From Bdellovibrionaceae bacterium UBA2466 (lineage in GTDB: Bacteria; Bdellovibrionota; FAC87; UBA2466), in NCBI GenBank assembly GCA_002342225.1, contig DDPO01000119.1, positions 1 to 23,645 of the forward strand: a DNA stretch of 23,645 nt, read 5' to 3'. A program made the translations under genes and the position numbers. Under the pieces are notes generated by a model. That model did not search any database. It saw only the letters and a list, made by a program, of their open reading frames with translations, and was not told the origin of the DNA. Below, piece after piece: positions 17,038 to 23,645 of this stretch (its first letter is position 1; each line of letters opens with the position of its first letter).

Positions 17038-18252
17038 TTAGTGAGTCGTCCACTGGACAGACTTTAAATCAATTCCCTCTTTTGCCATTTCGTAGAGTGG
17101 GGACATGTCTCTTAACTTTTTAACAACACCCACCACTTTTTCTATGACAAAATCGATCTCTTCTTGAGTCGTGAATCTGCCCACACCAAATCGGATTGAA
17201 GTGTGAGCTAGTTCCTCACCAATGCCCATAGCTTTCAGCACATATGAGGGCTCTAATGAAGCTGATGTACAGGCCGATCCTGAAGAGACTGCCACATCTT
17301 TGAGTCCCATCATCATGGCTTCCCCTTCGACAAAAGCAAAACTGATATTGAGGTTGTTTGGTAGTCTCTTGATGGGGTCTCCATTGAGAAATATTTCGTC
17401 GAGCTGCGCGAAAAGCCCCTCTTTTAAACGATCTCTTAAAGATTGAACTCTAACTATCTCTGTTGCCATGTCATTCAAGCAGATCTCGGCTGCAGCTCCA
17501 AAACCTACGATTCCAGGGACATTTAAAGTTCCCGACCTGAAACCTCTTTCATGGCCACCGCCATGAACAACTGGGGATAAACGAACTCTTGGATTAGAGC
17601 GTCGTACATAAAGCCCGCCGACTCCTTTAGGGCCATACATCTTATGGGCAGATATTGAAAGAATGTCGATTCCCATCTTTTCGACATCAATCGGAATTTT
17701 TCCTGTGGTTTGAGCCGCATCTACATGGAGCAAAACTCCTGCCTCTCTCGTAACTTTTCCGATCTCTTCGATGGGATGAATAGTTCCCACTTCGTTGTTG
17801 GCGTGCATGAGCGAAACTAAAATGGTTTTGTCGGTCATAGCAGCTTTAACTTGGGCCGCTGAAACAGCTCCAAACTTATCGACGGGTAAATAAGTAACTG
17901 TGCAGCCATGTTTTTCTAAATACTTTGCAGAGTCTAGAGTGGCCTTGTGTTCGGTCTCAGCAGTGATGATGTGATTGCCTTTTTCAGCATACATTTCAGC
18001 TGCGCCTTTAAGCGCAATGTTGATGCTTTCAGTTGCGCCACTTGTAAAAACTACCTCTTTGGGATTGGCCCCAATGAGTTTCGCTATTGAAGCTCTGGCT
18101 TTTTCAACTGCTTCTTCAGTTTCCCAGCCAAACGAGTGACTGCGACTTGCGGCATTCCCAAACTTTTCGGTGAGATAAGGCATCATAGCCTCTAACACTC
18201 GAGGGTCTAGAGGGGTTGTTGAGTTATTGTCTAAGTATATTGGAACTCTCAT
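17038..18252 (-). CDS. iscS: IscS, cysteine desulfurase
   Basis: A 404-aa PLP enzyme that converts cysteine to alanine and a persulfide on its active cysteine; it supplies sulfur to IscU and often to tRNA thiolation. Seen: PLP lysine Lys204 in [12 protein letters not shown], the catalytic loop with Cys328 in [17 protein letters not shown] (the long-loop group I type), and N-terminal [11 protein letters not shown]. Length equals that of E. coli IscS, and the catalytic Cys has the same number. The ATG overlaps the iscR stop by 4 nt, indicating translational coupling. Confidence 0.96.
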   Translation of the reverse strand: MRVPIYLDNNSTTPLDPRVLEAMMPYLTEKFGNAASRSHSFGWETEEAVEKARASIAKLIGANPKEVVFTSGATESINIALKGAAEMYAEKGNHIITAETEHKATLDSAKYLEKHGCTVTYLPVDKFGAVSAAQVKAAMTDKTILVSLMHANNEVGTIHPIEEIGKVTREAGVLLHVDAAQTTGKIPIDVEKMGIDILSISAHKMYGPKGVGGLYVRRSNPRVRLSPVVHGGGHERGFRSGTLNVPGIVGFGAAAEICLNDMATEIVRVQSLRDRLKEGLFAQLDEIFLNGDPIKRLPNNLNISFAFVEGEAMMMGLKDVAVSSGSACTSASLEPSYVLKAMGIGEELAHTSIRFGVGRFTTQEEIDFVIEKVVGVVKKLRDMSPLYEMAKEGIDLKSVQWTTH

Positions 18253-18665
18253 ACAGCATTTTTCCTATCAGCTAGAGCTTCTAATGAAGTGGATTGAAAA
18301 AGTTTCACAATTTTTTGATTTAATACGTTCATGGGTGAAATAATGGTGCAGGAGCCTTTGACCGGACAAGCGTTGCTTTCGGTGTCGACACATTCAGCGA
18401 CTTGAATAGGTCCTTGGAGCATTTGAGTGATCTCGAGCAAATTAATGTCATGCAGATCTCGAGTCAGCTTATAGCCGCCCTGATTCCCGTACATTGGCTG
18501 AACAAGCCCTTGTGACTTCATGGTCTGCATGATTTTGGAAAGAAGTGTTTCAGGGATTTTACAGGTCGCAGCCATTTCGCGGACGCTGGCCGTTTGTTCT
18601 TTTTGTTGAGCCAAATAAAGAAGGGCAATCACTCCATATTCAATTTTTTTATTCACTCTCAACAT
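18249..18665 (-). CDS. iscR: IscR-like Rrf2 family Fe-S regulator
   Basis: A 138-aa winged-helix Rrf2 protein, first gene of the isc operon, where IscR senses cluster status and represses the operon. The DNA-binding domain covers residues 1-70 ([37 protein letters not shown]). Candidate cluster ligands are Cys92, Cys100 and Cys106 (C-x7-C-x5-C), against C-x5-C-x5-C plus His107 in E. coli; the residues after Cys106 are TIIS, so that histidine is missing. The protein also lacks the long E. coli C-terminal tail (162 aa). The ATG at 18665 is preferred over an upstream TTG at 18680, with AGGG upstream. Confidence 0.88.
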   Translation of the reverse strand: MLRVNKKIEYGVIALLYLAQQKEQTASVREMAATCKIPETLLSKIMQTMKSQGLVQPMYGNQGGYKLTRDLHDINLLEITQMLQGPIQVAECVDTESNACPVKGSCTIISPMNVLNQKIVKLFQSTSLEALADRKNAV

Positions 18666-19090
18666 AAAAACCCTATCCAAAACAAGGGGTTATAGCCCCT
18701 TGGTTTTGTACATAGCCTTAAGTAGTCTTATTGGACTAAATAGGTCCATGTTCATTCAATTCGTATTATGTGAATTTGAGGCTCTCAAGTCAAGTAATAA
18801 GACCAATTTAATCCAAGTAGTCTTTTGTGGTTTTAAATTATTGAAATTGCTTTGTTTTTTCTTTCGATTTCTGGGGTGTTATGATGAGTCCTTCGAGCCA
18901 TTTGTCGTTGGAGCACAATTTCGAACCTTAGGCTTTTCATTCTGGCCCTTTTCGTTTACAACTTTGTTCGTTCACGTCAGTGAAATTCGTCTGGAAATGG
19001 TCCCAGATAAAGTCTCGGGTAGGAACACCGACACTTTTGGGAAAACTGAGAAATTATTGAGTGTAGTTAAAAAGCAGGAGATCAATCACT
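18666..19090. other. Divergent gene-free region upstream of iscR, with repeated AGTCTT motifs
   Basis: 425 nt without a convincing gene. Near iscR: TAGTC-6-GACTA (18723-18738). AAGTAGTCTT occurs at 18720-18729 and again at 18815-18824, and GTCTTATT (18725-18732) recurs inverted at 18796-18803. These may be operator copies. The rest up to the HicB-like gene is T-rich and has no clear structure; a plus-strand open frame crossing it (18700-19146) looks spurious. No clear -35/-10 pair was found. Confidence 0.35.
18683..18702. promoter_or_regulatory. 20-bp perfect palindrome just upstream of iscR, candidate operator
   Basis: CAAGGGG (18683-18689), 6-bp spacer, CCCCTTG (18696-18702), 18 bp from the iscR start codon. 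On the minus strand the spacer reads CTATAA, like a -10 box, so a dimeric regulator bound here could block the promoter. It does not match the E. coli IscR type 1 or type 2 site as I know them. It could instead form an mRNA hairpin in the iscR leader. Confidence 0.5.
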
Positions 19091-20011
19091 ATGGCAGAGG
19101 GAAAACGTTCGTCATCAGTAGCTCGTGGAAAAAAGAAAAAAGTTAAAACGACTAAAGCAGCTCCGAAAGAAGCCTCTTTGGAAACGCTTGAGTCCGAATC
19201 TACCGAAGTCAGACAAGATTCGGAAGATGCAGCTGTTTCAGCATTAAGTGCAGAGCCATCGACCCCAAAAGAAGGAAATGAAGAGAACTCTTCCAAAGTT
19301 TCAGAGAAAAGTTCCGAGGCTCTTAGAACTCGATTGTCTGACGAGTACTTGATTCAGTGTTATTTTGATAAAGCTCAAAATCAGTTTGTGGCGAGCGTCC
19401 TTGAATTTGCACATATCAAAGCTACCGGCCCCTCAAAAATGGATGTCATCCGAGATTGTGAAAACCGATTGGAAAGCCATCTTAATTTAATGAAGCGGCA
19501 AGGAGAGAATGTCCCCGAGTCATTCCAAACGCGACAATATCCTGAATCTTTACAAGTTCCAATTTCGCAAGGGCTTTATCGAAGATTAGACTTACTATCT
19601 CGTCAGGAGAAAACAAGTTTAGATCAACTCGTCATTGAGCTGTTGTCCGGAATGGTTGAGAGAAGATTACAATCTCCTAATAAGCATCAGCACCATGGGG
19701 GGGGACAGCGTCCTCAGCAGCACTCTCAATCATCGAATCATCGGGAGGGTCATAGGGACAACCGTCGAGAGGGACATCGAGACAATCGACGTGATGGGCA
19801 CCGCGAAGCCCCTCGTGAACCGCGCCGAGAAAATCCTCGTGAATTTGCCGACGAAGATAATATTGGAAACCTTAAAGGGGGTCCTCAGCATAGTCAGAAT
19901 CGTGGAAACCGAAATCGTGGAGGAAGAAACTTTCACAAGACCATGGAATCCCGAGAAAACTTCCTCGAGTATGTACGAAACTTAGAAAAAGGAAACTGGA
20001 AAAAAAGATAG
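19091..20011 (+). CDS. HicB-like domain protein with charged N-tail and basic RG/RH-repeat C-tail
   Basis: A 306-aa protein in three parts. Residues 1-83: disordered, first lysine-rich, then rich in Ser, Glu and Ala. Residues ~84-193: a HicB-like core, with a β-α fold (YLIQCYFDKAQNQFVASVLE, then an Ala/Gly turn and a helix) and a ribbon-helix-helix-like segment (LQVPISQGLYRRLDLLSRQE, SLDQLVIELLSGM). Residues 194-306: basic tail with an 8-residue repeat R-E-G-H-R-D-N-R at 218-249 and later NRGNRNRGGR, typical of RNA or DNA binding. HicB proteins are antitoxins, but no hicA toxin gene is adjacent, so a regulatory role is more likely. AGGAG lies 9 nt before the ATG. Confidence 0.6.
   Translation: MAEGKRSSSVARGKKKKVKTTKAAPKEASLETLESESTEVRQDSEDAAVSALSAEPSTPKEGNEENSSKVSEKSSEALRTRLSDEYLIQCYFDKAQNQFVASVLEFAHIKATGPSKMDVIRDCENRLESHLNLMKRQGENVPESFQTRQYPESLQVPISQGLYRRLDLLSRQEKTSLDQLVIELLSGMVERRLQSPNKHQHHGGGQRPQQHSQSSNHREGHRDNRREGHRDNRRDGHREAPREPRRENPREFADEDNIGNLKGGPQHSQNRGNRNRGGRNFHKTMESRENFLEYVRNLEKGNWKKR
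19742..19837 (+). repeat. 24-nt tandem repeat inside the HicB-like gene
   Basis: About four degenerate copies encode REGHRDNR, REGHRDNR, RDGHREAP and REPRRENP. The first two encode identical peptides with different codons, so the repeat is kept at protein level rather than being a recent DNA duplication. Confidence 0.7.
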
Positions 20012-20040
20012 GGCCGGAATCTTTTTCAGAATTCCAGCCC
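20011..20040. terminator. Bidirectional terminator between convergent genes
   Basis: GGGCCGGAAT (20011-20020) pairs with ATTCCAGCCC (20031-20040) with one mismatch. It starts at the last base of the HicB-like gene. On the minus strand it is followed by TATCTTTTTTT, which makes a good terminator for the peroxiredoxin gene; on the plus strand a weaker T-run (CTTTTTC) follows 7 nt downstream. Confidence 0.65.
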
Positions 20041-20066
20041 TAAACTGCTTTTTCAATCGAGCTCAA

Positions 20067-20648
20067 TTAGGCCGATTGGAAGTAGTCTTTTGACTTTACA
20101 GGATCTGGCTTCATAGTTTTTTTGCCAGGTTCCCAGTTGGCCGGACAAACTTCTCCGGTCTTTGCTACTTCTTGAAGAGCTTTTAACACTCTTAGAACTT
20201 CGTCTGTATTTCTTCCGATACCAAGGTCGTGAACCAGTTGATACTGAACTACGCCTTGAGGGTTAATTAGGAAGAGGCCGCGAAGAGTGATACCAGCTTC
20301 GAGTAAAACGCCGTATTTTCTTCCAATCTCTTTAGTGAGATCTTCCAACAAGGGGAACTGGAGTTTTCCAATTCCGCCTTCTTTGCGTGGGGTTTTGGCC
20401 CAAGCTAAGTGGCTGAATCGGCTGTCGACTGAGCATCCTAAAACTTCACAGTTAGCTTCTTTGAAAGCTTTGTAAGCGTTATCAAATGCTGTGATCTCAG
20501 TGGGACAAACAAAGGTGAAATCCAAAGGATAAAAAAATAAGCAGACCCATTTGCCTTTGTAATCGGCTAGAGAGATTTGCTTAAAGTCTTCTCCGACCAG
20601 TGCGTTGGTTTTAAATTCTGGCGCTGGTTTTTGAACTAAAGTATCCAT
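20067..20648 (-). CDS. Typical 2-Cys peroxiredoxin (AhpC/Prx1 group)
   Basis: A 193-aa thiol peroxidase that reduces H2O2 and organic peroxides. Peroxidatic Cys48 is in [14 protein letters not shown] and resolving Cys168 in [11 protein letters not shown]. Between them lies [11 protein letters not shown], and the C-terminus has DYFQSA: these are the GG(L/I)G and YF motifs that make eukaryotic Prx1 proteins open to over-oxidation. GCGAGG precedes the ATG. A single-gene unit, ending in the terminator at 20011-20040. The electron donor cannot be told; no AhpF is adjacent, so thioredoxin is likely. Confidence 0.93.
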   Translation of the reverse strand: MDTLVQKPAPEFKTNALVGEDFKQISLADYKGKWVCLFFYPLDFTFVCPTEITAFDNAYKAFKEANCEVLGCSVDSRFSHLAWAKTPRKEGGIGKLQFPLLEDLTKEIGRKYGVLLEAGITLRGLFLINPQGVVQYQLVHDLGIGRNTDEVLRVLKALQEVAKTGEVCPANWEPGKKTMKPDPVKSKDYFQSA

Positions 20649-20990
20649 AGTGCCTCGCTTTCATTATGTTAAAAAATCAAGAAGAGAGAGGATAGCTGTG
20701 GAACTGAGCTCGGTCAAGAAAGGGTGGGTTATGGGATGTTCTGCATTTCAAAGACAGATTTTGCCCCTTTCTTCAAATAACAGGTGTTAGTTTTTTAGAC
20801 AGATGAGTCCTTGCAAATTCAATGAGTTAGAGCTCCATCGAACCAAAGAGCGATTTGGCTGTATTCCTCAAAGACACTTCCAAAAGAGGCCCTGAGCAAG
20901 GAGTTTATTGGTATAGCCATTGCACAATAATCCAGTGATGCGGTCGGATGAGCAGCCGGTCCATCGTTATTACTCAAGAGGAGTTGGCTC
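20649..20990. other. Divergent gene-free region between peroxiredoxin and small secreted protein
   Basis: 342 nt that must carry promoters for both flanking genes. I see no tRNA, strong hairpin, recognisable OxyR-type site or convincing -35/-10 pair. Ribosome binding sites at both ends are clear (GCGAGG on the minus strand, AAGAGGAG on the plus strand). Confidence 0.4.
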
Positions 20991-21227
20991 ATGAAGAAGT
21001 TCTTATTTGTTGTTAGTTTTGTGGCTTTAAGTCAGTTGTCTTTAGCTGAAGAGGCTAGTTCCGCACATAGTACTAGTACTCAGCCTGCTGCAACTAGCGC
21101 TACGACCAATACACAGAAGCCTGTGGTAACAGAGCAGAAATCTAAACTGTTCGATTATGTTAGTGCTTGTTTGGCTGGAAGAGAAATTCCCGCAGCCGCT
21201 TCAGTATCAAGCGAAGTTTCTAAGTAA
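20991..21227 (+). CDS. Small secreted protein of unknown function
   Basis: A 78-aa protein with a clear signal peptide (MKKFLFVVSFVALSQLSLA, then EEASS). The mature 59 residues are rich in Ser, Thr and Ala in the first half, followed by KSKLFDYVSACLAGREIPAA with a single cysteine. No family recognised. A strong AAGAGGAG ribosome binding site precedes the ATG and a textbook terminator follows, so it is a genuine single-gene unit. Confidence 0.65.
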   Translation: MKKFLFVVSFVALSQLSLAEEASSAHSTSTQPAATSATTNTQKPVVTEQKSKLFDYVSACLAGREIPAAASVSSEVSK

Positions 21228-21255
21228 TAATAAATAGATACGATTTTTAAGATTG

Positions 21256-21292
21256 AACCTCAGGGGACTTCTGTCCCTTGAGGTTTTTTTTT
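21256..21292 (+). terminator. Strong intrinsic terminator after the small secreted protein gene
   Basis: AACCTCAGGGGAC (21256-21268), loop TTCT, GTCCCTTGAGGTT (21273-21285): a 13-bp stem with one G-T pair, running into an uninterrupted T-tract. It isolates this gene from lon. Confidence 0.93.
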
Positions 21293-21322
21293 GAGTCCTT
21301 AAAAAAGATTTTGGCTATTGAG

Positions 21323-21350
21323 TTGACTCTCAAGGAACCGAACCTAGTAT
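21323..21350 (+). promoter_or_regulatory. Candidate σ70 promoter of lon
   Basis: TTGACT (21323-21328), 16-bp spacer, TAGTAT (21345-21350). Transcription would begin about 21356-21360, at or next to the ATG at 21360. The fit to the housekeeping consensus is fair; no clear heat-shock (σ32) pattern is seen. Confidence 0.5.
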
Positions 21351-21359
21351 ATTCGGCGT

Positions 21360-23645
21360 ATGCTGGATGATAAAAAAACAAAAGCTACTAAACAACGAGT
21401 CCTTGAAGAAGTCTCGGTGAGTGGAGCTCCGTCAGGAGCCTCCTCGCTCATACCTGTGGATGAGATTTTACCGCCCACTTTGTTTCTTTTGCCCGTAGCC
21501 CACACGACCCTTTTTCCGGGGATGATGGTTCCTCTTATTCTGCCGGAAGGAAAGCTCACGAAAACCTTAGAAAAGGTTATGGAGAAAGACGGGGTTCTTG
21601 GGGTCATTTTGAATAGAGATCCCGAAGCAGGAAATGTGGCTGCTGGACCTACGACTTCTATCAGTGGTTTGCCTGTGGAAGGTGTTGTTGCGACCCAACC
21701 CAAGCATGAGAAAAAAAGAGCTGTCAAAGAAACCCCATTTCATCGTTACGGGGTGGCTGCGCGAATATTAAAAAAGATCAATTTACCTGACAATCAGGTC
21801 AGCGTTTTACTGTCCGGATTGCAGCGTTTCGAAATTCAAGAAGTGTTGAGTACCGATCCCTTTTATGTTGCTTCTGTGAAATATCTCTATGAAGAGCTTG
21901 AAAAAGGGACGGAGCTCGAGGCCTTGATACGCAGTTGTCTTTCAAGATTTAAACAGATCTCCAAAGATAACCCTCTTATTTCAGAGGAAGTCAAAGTTGC
22001 ATTGGTCAACATAGATGGCCCAGGAAAATTAGCCGATTTTATGGCCTCGGTTCTCATTCGAGATGTCAAAGACTATCAAGATTTTTTAGCGCAAGCTGAT
22101 GTTAAAGACCGATTGCATTCCTTGCTGCTGCTATTAAAAAAAGAGGAAGATGTTCAGTCGGTTCAGCGTCGAATCTCAGATGAAATCAATCAAAAAGTTT
22201 CAGCAGCTCAGAGAGAATTCTATTTAAATGAGCAGTTAAAGTTGATTCAGAAAGAGCTTGGGAAAAACGGAAACGACAGGAACAGAGTCATAGAGAAATT
22301 TAAAGACCGTTTAAAAGATAAAACACTACCCAATGAAGTAAAAAACAAGATCGACGAGGAGTTCGATAAGTTATCGACGCTTGCAGAGCATTCTTCGGAG
22401 TACTCTGTATCCATAAACTATTTAGATTGGGTCAGTTCTCTTCCTTGGGGCGTCCGTTCAAAAGAGTCTTATGATCTTAAAAAGGCTCGCGAGGTTCTGG
22501 AAAAAGATCATTACGGTTTAAAAGAGGTTAAAGAGAGAATTCTTGAGTTCTTAGCTGTTAGAAAGCTAAAGCAAACCTCGGAAGGAACGATTATCTGTTT
22601 CGTTGGGCCCCCCGGCACTGGAAAAACCAGTCTCGGTAAATCGATCGCAACAGCTTTAAACCGAAAGTTCATTCGATTCTCTGTGGGTGGAATGCGAGAT
22701 GAAGCAGAAATCAAGGGTCACAGAAGGACCTACGTGGGGGCGATGCCTGGAAAACTTATTCAAGGTGTTAAAAGAGCAGGAACACAGAATCCTGTTTTCT
22801 TGATCGATGAGATTGATAAAATTGGAAGCTCCTATACTGGAGGCGATCCCGCTTCAGCCCTACTTGAATTACTCGATCCCGAGCAGAACACCGATTTCCT
22901 CGATCATTATTTGGATCTTCCTTTTGATTGCTCAGATATTTTCTTTATAACAACCGCCAACTCTCTAGACACGATACCACCAGCACTTTTAGATCGAATG
23001 GAAGTCATTACACTCTCTGGCTATACTGACAGCGAAAAACTAAATATCGCTCGCAAGTATCTTATTCCTAAACAGCTCAAGAAAAACGCACTTAAATCGG
23101 GTGATGTGAAGTTTCTGGAAAAAGGCTTAAAGCTTTTGGTGCAACAGTACGCGAGAGAGTCGGGAGTCCGCGTGCTGGAACGGCAAATTTCTAGAGTTTG
23201 TCGAAAGGCCGCTTACAGAATTGCAAGCGGCAAAAACCAACCTCTAGTCGTGGAAGATAGTAAGGTTTTAGAGAAGCTTCTAGGACTTCCTCCGTATCCC
23301 CCCGAAGATATTTCGAGAGATAAATGGGTAGGAACAGCGACTGGTTTAGCATGGACTCAATATGGTGGAGATGTGCTGTCTGTAGAAAGTGCCCAAGTGG
23401 AAGGTAGGGGGGGATTCGTTCTGACCGGAAGTTTGGGAGAGGTTATGCAAGAATCTGCCAACATTGCCTATACTTTTGTCCGCGGAAAAGCCCAAGCTTT
23501 AGAGTTGCCCAAGAAATATTTTGATCGTTTTTCTCTTCACTTGCATGTTCCTGCCGGAGCGACACCTAAAGATGGTCCTTCTGCCGGAGTCACGATGGCT
23601 GCTAGTTTGTATTCGTTGGTAACTCAAAAGCCTTTGAAGCCTGGG
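21360..23645 (+). CDS. lon: Lon ATP-dependent protease, 3' end cut by the window
   Basis: 762 codons are visible. Lon degrades misfolded and regulatory proteins in the cytoplasm. Order: LonN substrate-binding domain (~40-260, LPVAHTTLFPGMMVPLIL), coiled-coil region (~260-390, QREFYLNEQLKLIQKELG), AAA+ domain with Walker A GPPGTGKT (416-423) and Walker B VFLIDEIDKIG, sensor region TTANSLDTIPPALLDRME, then the protease domain with catalytic Ser741 in PKDGPSAGVTM. The partner lysine lies beyond the window. The N domain has an insertion around residues 95-130 (SGLPVEG...KHEKKRAVKE). The ATG at 21360 is the first in frame after a TAG at 21345-21347, but has no ribosome binding site; a GTG at 21417 is the alternative. 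Confidence 0.93.
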   Translation, partial: MLDDKKTKATKQRVLEEVSVSGAPSGASSLIPVDEILPPTLFLLPVAHTTLFPGMMVPLILPEGKLTKTLEKVMEKDGVLGVILNRDPEAGNVAAGPTTSISGLPVEGVVATQPKHEKKRAVKETPFHRYGVAARILKKINLPDNQVSVLLSGLQRFEIQEVLSTDPFYVASVKYLYEELEKGTELEALIRSCLSRFKQISKDNPLISEEVKVALVNIDGPGKLADFMASVLIRDVKDYQDFLAQADVKDRLHSLLLLLKKEEDVQSVQRRISDEINQKVSAAQREFYLNEQLKLIQKELGKNGNDRNRVIEKFKDRLKDKTLPNEVKNKIDEEFDKLSTLAEHSSEYSVSINYLDWVSSLPWGVRSKESYDLKKAREVLEKDHYGLKEVKERILEFLAVRKLKQTSEGTIICFVGPPGTGKTSLGKSIATALNRKFIRFSVGGMRDEAEIKGHRRTYVGAMPGKLIQGVKRAGTQNPVFLIDEIDKIGSSYTGGDPASALLELLDPEQNTDFLDHYLDLPFDCSDIFFITTANSLDTIPPALLDRMEVITLSGYTDSEKLNIARKYLIPKQLKKNALKSGDVKFLEKGLKLLVQQYARESGVRVLERQISRVCRKAAYRIASGKNQPLVVEDSKVLEKLLGLPPYPPEDISRDKWVGTATGLAWTQYGGDVLSVESAQVEGRGGFVLTGSLGEVMQESANIAYTFVRGKAQALELPKKYFDRFSLHLHVPAGATPKDGPSAGVTMAASLYSLVTQKPLKPG

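Noticed and set aside
18910..18935. TTCGAA-containing stretch resembling a tRNA T-arm on the minus strand
   Set aside because: No acceptor stem, anticodon arm or D-arm could be built around it.
18700..19146. Open frame of 148 codons on the plus strand upstream of the HicB-like gene
   Set aside because: Phe/Leu-rich composition without domain logic, no ribosome binding site, and overlap with the well-supported start at 19091 in another frame.
19742..19837. CRISPR-like array
   Set aside because: The 24-nt repeats are contiguous, have no spacers, and encode an in-frame peptide repeat in the HicB-like gene.

Overview
The window is a chromosomal stretch of a Gram-negative bacterium. It encodes outer-membrane machinery and lipoproteins (a β-barrel protein, a BamB-like protein, a lipoprotein with a lipobox), murein-peptide recycling (Mpl), and an ISC iron-sulfur operon of proteobacterial gene order. 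By eye the G+C content is in the low-to-mid 40s. The YfgM-BamB pair, the β-barrel protein and secreted peptidases together suggest an uncultured relative of the Bdellovibrionota or former Deltaproteobacteria. That placement is inference; the window contains no rRNA or other decisive marker. No phage, IS element, CRISPR array, tRNA or rRNA was found.

Layout. Positions 1-1163 (minus): the 5' part of a lipoprotein gene and a β-barrel outer-membrane protein. Positions 1408-6575 (plus): a tightly packed, probably single operon encoding a YfgM-like protein, a BamB-like protein, a cytosolic SxxK serine hydrolase, Mpl, and an unusual protein with a type IV prepilin-like N-terminus plus a second C-terminal membrane helix. 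Positions 6576-6918: gene-free, rich in inverted repeats. Positions 6919-9234 (plus): a secreted β-propeller resembling glutaminyl cyclase and a GT-C type membrane glycosyltransferase, abutting without a gap. A strong terminator lies between this pair and the next, convergent block.

Positions 9309-13455 (minus) hold two tandem paralogous C25 (gingipain-like) cysteine peptidases, each with a signal peptide, a propeptide-like region, a His/Cys catalytic pair and a C-terminal Ig-like domain. Positions 13661-18665 (minus) hold a compact isc operon, iscR-iscS-iscU-iscA-hscB-hscA-iscX, with 4-nt start/stop overlaps at two junctions and no fdx. HscB carries an N-terminal four-cysteine zinc-finger-like module, and IscR keeps three Cys ligands but lacks the E. 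coli-type His ligand. The region upstream of iscR contains a 20-bp palindrome and repeated AGTCTT-type motifs that look like operators.

Positions 19091-20011 (plus): a HicB-like domain embedded between a charged N-terminal tail and a basic RG/RH-repeat C-terminal tail, with no HicA toxin beside it. Positions 20067-20648 (minus): a 2-Cys peroxiredoxin with GGIG and YF motifs. Positions 20991-21227 (plus): a small secreted protein ending at a textbook terminator. From 21360 to the window edge (plus): a Lon protease, cut off after its catalytic serine, whose predicted promoter sits so close to the ATG that the mRNA could be leaderless.

Biological themes are envelope biogenesis and peptidoglycan recycling, Fe-S cluster assembly, oxidative and proteotoxic stress (peroxiredoxin, Lon) and secreted proteolysis. 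The least-described pieces are the prepilin-like two-helix protein, the RG-tailed HicB-like protein, and the tandem C25 peptidases outside the Bacteroidetes-type context in which that family is best known.
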